From: Gudongella sp034004165
GTDB lineage: Bacteria; Bacillota; Clostridia; Tissierellales; Tissierellaceae
DNA: 9,915 bases
NCBI GenBank assembly: GCA_034004165.1
Contig: JAVEXI010000058.1
Coordinates: forward strand, 1 to 9,915
Reading direction: 5' to 3'
A model generated the notes under the pieces. That model did not search any database. It saw nothing but the letters and a program-made list of their open reading frames with translations, and was not told the DNA's origin. The position numbers were made by a program, and so were the translations under genes. Positions 4,625 through 9,915 of the stretch are shown here, one piece after another (position 1 is the first letter of the stretch; every line of letters begins with the position of its first letter).

Positions 4625-5611
4625 CTATTCTTTAGTTTCCTCTTTTGGCTCTTCGGGAGGAGTTGGTGGTTTTGGTGGCTCATATTTTACTCTTGGTGGA
4701 AAAATCTTTCTGAAGATTTTTCTTACAATGAAGAAAAATATGAATAGTATAATTATTAGAACCAGTAACCCTGGGCCATTGTATATCAGGAGAATTGCAA
4801 AATTCTCTGCTGATCTAATAAATTGGTACAATGAGTTGTCAAATGCATTTCTGACCCTGTCCATAAAAGTAGTTTCAACTGTTTCAGACGAAGTAACCTT
4901 TGCAACTTCTCTAAGATCAAGGTTAAAAGTGGAATAATCTACTCTGTCATCCAGGTTAATAAGTGTAGCTTTTAAGTTTTCCTTCTCGTATATAACCTCA
5001 GAAAGCTGATTTTCAAGAGCAATTATATCTTCAATCTTTTCAGCTCTTTCAAGTAATCCTAAAAGCCTTTCTTCTTTAATCTCAAGAACCTTCATTCTGG
5101 ATTCGGTATCTCTGTAGTACCTTGTCACATCTTCCTTCGAAGTACTTTCGCTTGTTATATTGCCTACATCTGGAATCTGAGCTCTGAACTGGTTTACTTT
5201 ATTCTTTGGAACTCTTATGGAAAACTCGCCGTTTCTATACCTGGTACCGCTGTAGCTACTGCCGTAATATATATTTGAACTAGATAGATAACCACCTGCT
5301 TTTTCGATGATTGAATAGAGAGCTTCAAGCGATTTATCAAACTCAAGAGTTTCTGCACTTAAGTAAACAGTAGTGATTACCTTATCGGGTTCAATCGATC
5401 CACTAATAACAACACCAAACATTTCTTCGCTTGAAGTGAATTCTTCTGAGACAGGCGCTTCAGCTGGAGATTCAGGCGGCATTGCTTGTGGATATCCGTC
5501 CTGTGACACTCCCATATCCATAGGCATACTTTTAGAACTGCAACCAGAAAACAGCGACAACATAAGAACCAAAATTAGGAGCAGGGCCCCAGCCTTGTGG
5601 ATTCTTTTCAT
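4625..5611 (-). CDS. DUF4349 domain lipoprotein
   Basis: A 328-residue lipoprotein. A signal peptide ends in a lipobox LFSGC with the lipidated Cys at 24. A Pro/Ser/Glu-rich linker (about 25-65) follows, then the DUF4349 region (about 75-295). Within it, SIRVPKNKVNQF (131-142) and the SESTSKEDVTRYYRDTESR stretch are typical, and an extended coiled coil spans about 165-222. A transmembrane helix lies at about 268-298, followed by a basic patch and a Pro/Glu-rich tail, presumably cytoplasmic. The function of DUF4349 is unknown; relatives are envelope proteins. The ATG at 5611 is chosen over one 15 codons upstream because AAAGGAG (5620-5626 on the minus strand) sits 8 nt before it and the signal peptide then begins with a normal MKR. 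A TATAAT (5638-5633) upstream suggests a possible own promoter, although the transporter gene lies only 72 bp away. Confidence 0.88.
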   Translation of the reverse strand: MKRIHKAGALLLILVLMLSLFSGCSSKSMPMDMGVSQDGYPQAMPPESPAEAPVSEEFTSSEEMFGVVISGSIEPDKVITTVYLSAETLEFDKSLEALYSIIEKAGGYLSSSNIYYGSSYSGTRYRNGEFSIRVPKNKVNQFRAQIPDVGNITSESTSKEDVTRYYRDTESRMKVLEIKEERLLGLLERAEKIEDIIALENQLSEVIYEKENLKATLINLDDRVDYSTFNLDLREVAKVTSSETVETTFMDRVRNAFDNSLYQFIRSAENFAILLIYNGPGLLVLIIILFIFFFIVRKIFRKIFPPRVKYEPPKPPTPPEEPKEETKE

Positions 5612-5683
5612 ATTCTCATCTCCTTTAGCACAATTATACAGCAACGGGATGTACAATGATTGACAAAACAGTTACAAATATAC

Positions 5684-7027
5684 TTACAAGATACCTATTA
5701 GTTTCCACCACGGTATATAGAACAAAAATATTGAAATTATAGTTATTACTGTCATGAGAATTCCAAATTGTGTTACTATCTTTGAATTAAAAAAGCCATA
5801 TCCCTCTCCTACCACCAATTGGACATTGTGAAATGGAAGGATAAAGTGCGGGAAAATAGATACAAAAATAATAAGTGATAATGCAACCTCATTCAATGCA
5901 CCTGAAGTCGCGATGATCATGCCGGGAATTGCAACTGACATGCTTGTTACAACACTCCCTAGTACCATGTGAACAGCCATTGAACCTAGTATAATAGCCA
6001 TTATCATACCAACTGAAAATTCCTGTGGGAAGAGTGTTGACAACCTGCCAAATAATATTTCCGCTACTCCACTGCCAGTCATGGCAGCACCAATTGAAAA
6101 TGTCGCAATTAAAAATATCATAAGAGGCCATTCTATAGTCTTAAGGTCCTTAAATGATAGAACTCCTCTAATAAACATAAAAATTGTACCCAAGACAATT
6201 ATTGCTAATCCTGGGATAGGATGAGTATTTTCGGTAGCCCATAAGAGCACTGTTACGCCAATAATAGCAAAGTTGATCTTCTCTTCACTGCTCAAATTCA
6301 GAGTTGGTTTTTGCTTAGGAGGCGGAATGTATTCAGCAAGTGTCTTACCATATAGGATGACAATAGTAATCAATGTAAGCAAGAGCATGCCAAGACCTGG
6401 AATGGTAAGGTATTTAGACCAGACCCAATCAGTGAAATGCAACCCAGAAGAGTTAATGAAACCAATGTTAATGATTAAATCACCCTTAAGGACTAAAGAG
6501 TCCACAATCAATGATATTAAAAATACCAAGAATAAAAGTAGCTCCTTAAGCTTTGGCTTAGAATCAATTCCTTCTAGATATTCCCTAATAATCATGGCAT
6601 GTATTAATAACCTGGAAAAAGGTTGAGGAATCAAGTAAATCATTATGAATGCCAGTATAGGGACTACAAGTAATAACTTAATGGGTGTTCTGGCAAAACG
6701 ACCTATATAAGGTTTCAGAATTTTATCTATCAACCCGCTCTTTACTATCCCTTCAGATAGTAAAAAAGAGAATATAATTATATAGAAACTATCAGAAAGA
6801 GCAAAATACAATAGTTTTTTTGCAGGCGCACCGCTAAATAACAAAAATGAAGTCAAAAGTATAATCGAAGACAGATACCTTGGCATGGCTCCATTGACCC
6901 AAGTAGTCAGGACAAATAATAAAGATGCAAGTATTATTGACTGATTAAACGTCATTCCAAACGGGGATACTAAAAGTATTATCAATGGAACTACAGAATT
7001 CAATAATATTTTTTTAAAATTGAACAT
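5684..7027 (-). CDS. SLC13-like (DASS family) anion transporter
   Basis: This 447-residue polytopic membrane protein has about eleven hydrophobic segments arranged as two similar halves, as in Na+/dicarboxylate or sulfate symporters of the SLC13/DASS family. The half-repeat loops are recognisable: PQPFSRLLIHAMIIREYL in the first half and GSVVTSMSVAIPGMIIATSGAL in the second. The canonical Ser-Asn-Thr substrate motifs are not intact in either half, so the substrate cannot be predicted. A soluble loop (about residues 232-250, PPPKQKPTLNLSSEEK) separates the halves. An AATAGGTGAT ribosome binding site lies 3-4 nt before the ATG. The DUF4349 lipoprotein gene follows 72 bp downstream on the same strand, possibly in the same transcript. 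A TATACT at 7055-7050 (minus strand) could be its -10, with no good -35. Confidence 0.78.
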   Translation of the reverse strand: MFNFKKILLNSVVPLIILLVSPFGMTFNQSIILASLLFVLTTWVNGAMPRYLSSIILLTSFLLFSGAPAKKLLYFALSDSFYIIIFSFLLSEGIVKSGLIDKILKPYIGRFARTPIKLLLVVPILAFIMIYLIPQPFSRLLIHAMIIREYLEGIDSKPKLKELLLFLVFLISLIVDSLVLKGDLIINIGFINSSGLHFTDWVWSKYLTIPGLGMLLLTLITIVILYGKTLAEYIPPPKQKPTLNLSSEEKINFAIIGVTVLLWATENTHPIPGLAIIVLGTIFMFIRGVLSFKDLKTIEWPLMIFLIATFSIGAAMTGSGVAEILFGRLSTLFPQEFSVGMIMAIILGSMAVHMVLGSVVTSMSVAIPGMIIATSGALNEVALSLIIFVSIFPHFILPFHNVQLVVGEGYGFFNSKIVTQFGILMTVITIISIFLFYIPWWKLIGIL

Positions 7028-7133
7028 TTAATCACCTATTTCGTTAGTCAGTATACATAATGATATCATAAAAAAACCAGAATTTACACATTTTAGATTA
7101 TTTATAGAAATAAGAAGTTTTGTTCTCAGGGTT

Positions 7134-7142
7134 TGTTATAAT
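7134..7142 (+). promoter_or_regulatory. Extended -10 promoter of the dipeptidase gene
   Basis: TGTTATAAT is a perfect extended -10 (TG-n-TATAAT). No clear -35 is present, as is normal for this class. It lies about 30 bp before the start codon. Confidence 0.6.
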
Positions 7143-7172
7143 TGAAGTATTAATATAAAAGGGGAGTGTCAT

Positions 7173-8567
7173 ATGAGAAGAGCACTTATCGTATTACTTC
7201 TATTTAGTACTCTTGTTATAGGGACAGCATTTGTATACGTTAGGAGTGATAGGGAAATGATACCGTTAAAATTGCATATTGACTCAATAATTGTTGATTC
7301 TCACAACGACACTATGATGAAAATTGTAGATGAGAATACCTGGCTGCCAGTTATAGACTTGCGAGGTGAAACAAGCCTTCAAATTGACTTTAAGAAACTC
7401 CGTGCAGGTAACTTAAGTGTGCCATTTTTCGCTGCATACTCGTCTCCTTTTTATGGAAACCCAGATAGAAGCATTTCTAGGACAGCAGCTTTGTTTAACG
7501 CTCTTTACCATACTCAGAAAAATAATTCTGACCTAATGGAGATTGCCTCCAGTTATAGTGAGATTGAGAGGATAGTATTAAAGAAGAAATTTGCTGCTGT
7601 ACCTACAATCGAAGGAGCGTACTCTGTCTCTAAGGTGAATGCAACTGAACTAATCAAGCAGTATGACGATCTAAAAGTTAAAGCAATAGGGTTTACGTGG
7701 AATTATTCCAATGAACTTGGAGAAGGCTTGTACAGAGCATACGGAGACAGAGATGGGAGCTTTTCTCACGGAGGCTTGACTGAATTGGGAAGGCAGACAG
7801 TAAAACAGATGAACAGCCTCGGAATGATTGTTGATGTGAGCCATTTGGCAGAGACAACATTTTGGGATGTTATTGAGACTACAGAACTTCCAATAATTGC
7901 TTCTCACTCTGGGGCAATGTCAGTCCATATGCACGCCAGGAATATGACGGATGACCAGATAAAAGCGGTTGGAGAAAATGGAGGCGTTGTGTCGGCAGTA
8001 TTTTTTACTGAATTCATAGGTAAAAAAGGAGAAGCTTCTGTTTCAAAGATAGTCGACCATATCGACCATATAGTTAAAATTGCAGGAGTAGACCATGCAG
8101 GGCTCGGTTCAGACTTTGATGGAGCGGATATGCCAGAAGACCTTAAAGATGCTACTGGAATTTATAAGATTACCGAGGAGCTTGCAAAGAGAGGATACAA
8201 TGAAAAAGATATAAAAAAGATACTTGGATTAAACCTTCTTAGGGTTATCAGAGAAAATGATAAAGCTAGAAAACCAGATGTTGGAATAGAAGGCCTTAGT
8301 ATAAAGCCATTGTTTGAGATGGGAGATGCATTTGCAGATAAGAGACCTATTCTTAGAGCAGAAGTTAAAGATAGCTCAGGAAAAGACATTGATTACCGTG
8401 TAATAATAAATGGTATTCCTAAAGAAGTTAAAGTTGAAAATAACCTTATAACATATGAAATTGAAAACATTTTAAAAGAAAAATTTTATATTTTTACATT
8501 TGAAGCTTTATCTGCTGAAGGCGGCTCTGTAAGAGAGACGAGGATATTCCGAATTGAAGGAAACTGA
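7173..8567 (+). CDS. Membrane dipeptidase, peptidase family M19, with C-terminal beta-rich extension
   Basis: The protein has 464 residues. An N-terminal hydrophobic helix (about 4-23) acts as an uncleaved anchor or signal peptide. The M19 (renal dipeptidase-like) domain runs from about 34 to 365. All the usual dinuclear zinc ligands are visible: SHND with H44 and D46, the bridging E147 in TIEGAY, H224 in VDVSHL and H245 in IASHSGA. The RNMTDDQIKAV block and GLGSDFDG (D314 and D316) follow. The enzyme would hydrolyse dipeptides on the outer face of the membrane, including those with D-residues or dehydropeptides. Residues from about 375 to the end (RPILRAEVKDSSG onward) form an extra beta-strand-rich, Ig-like segment not found in standard M19 enzymes. 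A GGGGAG ribosome binding site at 7161-7166 is 6 nt before the ATG. No clear terminator follows. Confidence 0.9.
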   Translation: MRRALIVLLLFSTLVIGTAFVYVRSDREMIPLKLHIDSIIVDSHNDTMMKIVDENTWLPVIDLRGETSLQIDFKKLRAGNLSVPFFAAYSSPFYGNPDRSISRTAALFNALYHTQKNNSDLMEIASSYSEIERIVLKKKFAAVPTIEGAYSVSKVNATELIKQYDDLKVKAIGFTWNYSNELGEGLYRAYGDRDGSFSHGGLTELGRQTVKQMNSLGMIVDVSHLAETTFWDVIETTELPIIASHSGAMSVHMHARNMTDDQIKAVGENGGVVSAVFFTEFIGKKGEASVSKIVDHIDHIVKIAGVDHAGLGSDFDGADMPEDLKDATGIYKITEELAKRGYNEKDIKKILGLNLLRVIRENDKARKPDVGIEGLSIKPLFEMGDAFADKRPILRAEVKDSSGKDIDYRVIINGIPKEVKVENNLITYEIENILKEKFYIFTFEALSAEGGSVRETRIFRIEGN

Positions 8568-8598
8568 TGCAGAAATGGTTAGAAATGCCCTTTGTAAT

Positions 8599-8626
8599 TT
8601 GTATTTATTATTATTTCTGGTATAAT
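8599..8626 (+). promoter_or_regulatory. Promoter of the first GNAT gene
   Basis: TTGTAT (8599-8604) is separated by 16 bp from an extended -10, TGGTATAAT (8618-8626). The region immediately downstream is shared with the second GNAT gene. Confidence 0.65.
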
Positions 8627-8630
8627 GTTT

Positions 8631-8661
8631 AAAGTAAAAACATGAGCCAGGAACAAGTTGG
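8631..8661 (+). repeat. Conserved untranslated leader element, copy 1
   Basis: AAAGTAAAAACA (8631-8642), N12, AAGTTGG (8655-8661) begins 5 bp after the -10 box. The same two blocks with identical spacing occur before the second GNAT gene (9457-9487). In this copy GAAC/GTTC arms (8651-8654, 8661-8664) could form a small hairpin. Confidence 0.55.
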
Positions 8662-8693
8662 TTCTTCGTATGTAAATTTCAAGGGGGTATTCC

Positions 8694-9308
8694 ATGCAGT
8701 TGCAAAAAGAGAACGAAGATGAAGTGCCTGATTTAGGACCTATAACGGTTCGTAAAGCAAGATTAGGTGATGAAAAAGGCGTATACGAAGTCGCCTGCAG
8801 TGTAAGTTGCGGAAAAAAAGACTCACACAAAGGCTTTCTTATGGACAATTATTCTGAGGATCCTCAGTATTATTTAGAGTATTTCAGAGATAGGATAAAA
8901 AATCTGAATTATTTCTTTGTAGCTGAGATGTATGGGAGAATAGTTGGATTCACTCTTTCATATAGAAAATCTATGTGGGTTAGGTACAATCCAGAATGGA
9001 TTCGCTCAATAAAATGGCATCCTGCTTTTAAGAAACGTTACCTGGAGGACTTTGTATTGATTGATAAAATTGCTGTATCTGCCGATTACACTGGTGAAGG
9101 AATTGGGGGCATGATTGAAAACAAACTGAAGCGACAGATGAAAGCTCAGGGTGTTCGTCATATTCTCTCGGAGACACTGGTCGATCCTACTCCAAATCTG
9201 GCATCAATATCCTTTAGAGAAAAGCAAGATTATCGAATCGCTGGTATGCGCTATGAGGAGTACAAGGGAGAATATTATACAGATTTGGTTTATTGGAAAA
9301 AAATATGA
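8694..9308 (+). CDS. GNAT family N-acetyltransferase (first of two tandem paralogues)
   Basis: This 204-residue protein has the GNAT fold. An N-terminal ITVRKARLGDEKGVYEVA beta-helix start (about 17-34) is followed by the central strand YFFVAEMYGRIVGFTLSYRK (about 73-92). The acetyl-CoA binding motif A, IDKIAVSADYTGEGIGGMIENKL, spans about 123-145 and contains the Q/R-x-x-G-x-G/A-like pyrophosphate loop (TGEGIGG). The C-terminal region has FREKQDYRIAG, typical of the last GNAT motif. The acetylated substrate cannot be told. A long insert rich in Trp and Tyr (WVRYNPEWIRSIKWHP) before motif A is shared with the paralogue. An AGGGGGT ribosome binding site precedes the ATG by about 8 nt. It has its own promoter and terminator. 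Confidence 0.85.
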   Translation: MQLQKENEDEVPDLGPITVRKARLGDEKGVYEVACSVSCGKKDSHKGFLMDNYSEDPQYYLEYFRDRIKNLNYFFVAEMYGRIVGFTLSYRKSMWVRYNPEWIRSIKWHPAFKKRYLEDFVLIDKIAVSADYTGEGIGGMIENKLKRQMKAQGVRHILSETLVDPTPNLASISFREKQDYRIAGMRYEEYKGEYYTDLVYWKKI

Positions 9309-9344
9309 CAAGAATTTAGTGTAAAGAACCTAAGTGAGTGACCT

Positions 9345-9393
9345 AAGTGCAGAGAATCTGAATCAAAAGTTCAGATTTTATCTGCACTTTTTT
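9345..9393 (+). terminator. Intrinsic terminator of the first GNAT gene
   Basis: A two-part stem: AAGTGCAGA (9345-9353) with TCTGCACTT (9381-9389) outside, AATCTGAA (9355-9362) with TTCAGATT (9370-9377) inside. A T run to 9393 follows. Just upstream, ACCTAAGTG is directly repeated (9328-9336 and 9341-9349). Confidence 0.88.
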
Positions 9394-9422
9394 ATGCGAT
9401 AAATAAATTAAGAAATTAAAAG

Positions 9423-9452
9423 TTGTGCAAAATTAGGAGATTCTGTTATAAT
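9423..9452 (+). promoter_or_regulatory. Promoter of the second GNAT gene
   Basis: An extended -10, TGTTATAAT (9444-9452), has a weak -35, TTGTGC (9423-9428), 18 bp from the TATAAT. The architecture matches the promoter of the first GNAT gene. Confidence 0.6.
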
Positions 9453-9456
9453 AGTA

Positions 9457-9487
9457 AAAGTAAAAACAACAACTAAATATAAGTTGG
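9457..9487 (+). repeat. Conserved untranslated leader element, copy 2
   Basis: AAAGTAAAAACA (9457-9468), N12, AAGTTGG (9481-9487) begins 5 bp after the -10 box, with the same spacing as the copy before the first GNAT gene. It lies 40 bp before the start codon, against 39 in copy 1. Confidence 0.55.
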
Positions 9488-9520
9488 AACTTTTTAATTT
9501 GTTTTATTAGGGGGAGTTTT

Positions 9521-9915
9521 ATGAACGGAAAGACATTCGTGGCAAAAAAAACATTAGATATTGGGCAAATTTCGGTAAGGAGAGCTGAGGAAAAGGATGT
9601 TGAAGCTATCTATGAAATTGCCTGCAGTGTAAGTATAGGCGAAAGAGACTCCTATAAGGGTTTTTTGATGGATGATTATCCGGACGACCCCGAATACTAT
9701 ATCGAGTATTTTAGGGACAAGGTAATAAATATTGAGTATTTTTTTGTAGCAGAGCTAGGCGAAAAAATTGTAGGGTTCTCGCTCTCCTATAGAAAAGATA
9801 AATGGCTCAGTTATAATCCAGATTGGCTGGATGTAATGAAATGGCACCCTGAATTTGATAAAAGCTTCCTTGATAATTTTGTATACATAGACAAGACTGC
9901 CATACTCGCAGGTCA
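9521..9915 (+). CDS. GNAT family N-acetyltransferase (second tandem paralogue, partial, 3' end beyond window)
   Basis: The frame runs open from ATG at 9521 to the window edge, giving 131 residues. It aligns without gaps to the first GNAT protein from ISVRRAEEKDVEAIYEIACSVS onward, with roughly half of residues identical. Shared blocks include YKGFLMDDY, YIEYFRDK, YFFVAEL, IVGFSLSYRK and MKWHPEF, and the copy reaches IDKTAI at the start of motif A. The acetyl-CoA loop itself lies beyond the window. The N-terminal dozen residues differ completely from the paralogue. A GGGGGAG ribosome binding site lies 4-6 nt before the ATG. Its own promoter and the terminator upstream show independent transcription. 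It is a diverged tandem duplicate; specificity is unknown. Confidence 0.85.
   Translation, partial: MNGKTFVAKKTLDIGQISVRRAEEKDVEAIYEIACSVSIGERDSYKGFLMDDYPDDPEYYIEYFRDKVINIEYFFVAELGEKIVGFSLSYRKDKWLSYNPDWLDVMKWHPEFDKSFLDNFVYIDKTAILAG

Noticed and set aside
5612..5656. Earlier ATG at 5656 for the DUF4349 lipoprotein
   Set aside because: It has no ribosome binding site and would place 15 odd residues before a normal signal peptide; the ATG at 5611 has AAAGGAG at proper distance.
7060..7069. ATGATATCAT palindrome between the transporter and dipeptidase genes
   Set aside because: Perfect but only 10 bp in AT-rich intergenic DNA, with no second copy; not distinguishable from chance.
8568..8580. 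Read-through of the UGA stop of the dipeptidase, or of the first GNAT gene, as selenocysteine
   Set aside because: Downstream frames close within a few to about ten codons, the proteins are already complete, and no hairpin follows at the right distance.

Overview
This AT-rich window looks like part of a low-GC Gram-positive genome, most likely an anaerobic member of the Clostridia. The reasons are strong AGGAGG-type ribosome binding sites, consensus vegetative promoters, classic intrinsic terminators, a lipobox lipoprotein, and above all a peroxiredoxin whose catalytic residue is encoded by an in-frame UGA (selenocysteine). That peroxiredoxin type is known from amino-acid-fermenting clostridia. 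The species cannot be named from the sequence.

Layout, left to right. (1) Positions 1-1127, minus strand: a partial AAA ATPase of the DUF4143 type, cut by the window edge. Its promoter region carries three near-identical palindromes spaced exactly 39 bp apart. (2) 1366-2364: the azlC-azlD pair, a probable branched-chain amino acid exporter. (3) 2509-4571: an oxidative-stress block. It holds a selenoprotein peroxiredoxin (prxU-like) with a SECIS hairpin after its UGA and a PerR-type box at its promoter, then a PerR/Fur-family regulator with its own promoter and terminator, then a WrbA-like flavoprotein with a GC-centred palindrome in its promoter. (4) 4625-7027, minus strand: an SLC13-like anion transporter followed by a DUF4349 lipoprotein. 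A bidirectional terminator separates them from wrbA. (5) 7173-8567: a membrane-anchored M19 dipeptidase with an extra C-terminal beta-rich domain. (6) 8694 to the window end: two tandem paralogous GNAT acetyltransferases, the second truncated by the window edge. Each has its own extended -10 promoter and a conserved untranslated leader.

How the genes work together: the clearest functional unit is prxU-perR-wrbA. A metal-dependent peroxide sensor is encoded next to a peroxidase whose promoter carries a matching 7-1-7 palindrome, and a flavin quinone reductase/flavodoxin-like protein follows. This suggests a compact peroxide/quinone defence cluster in an anaerobe. The remaining genes (amino acid export, dipeptide hydrolysis, anion transport, acetyltransferases) fit a peptide- and amino-acid-based lifestyle but show no other strong linkage. 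No RNA genes, insertion sequences or CRISPR arrays were seen, and no stretch over 300 bases lacks a gene.
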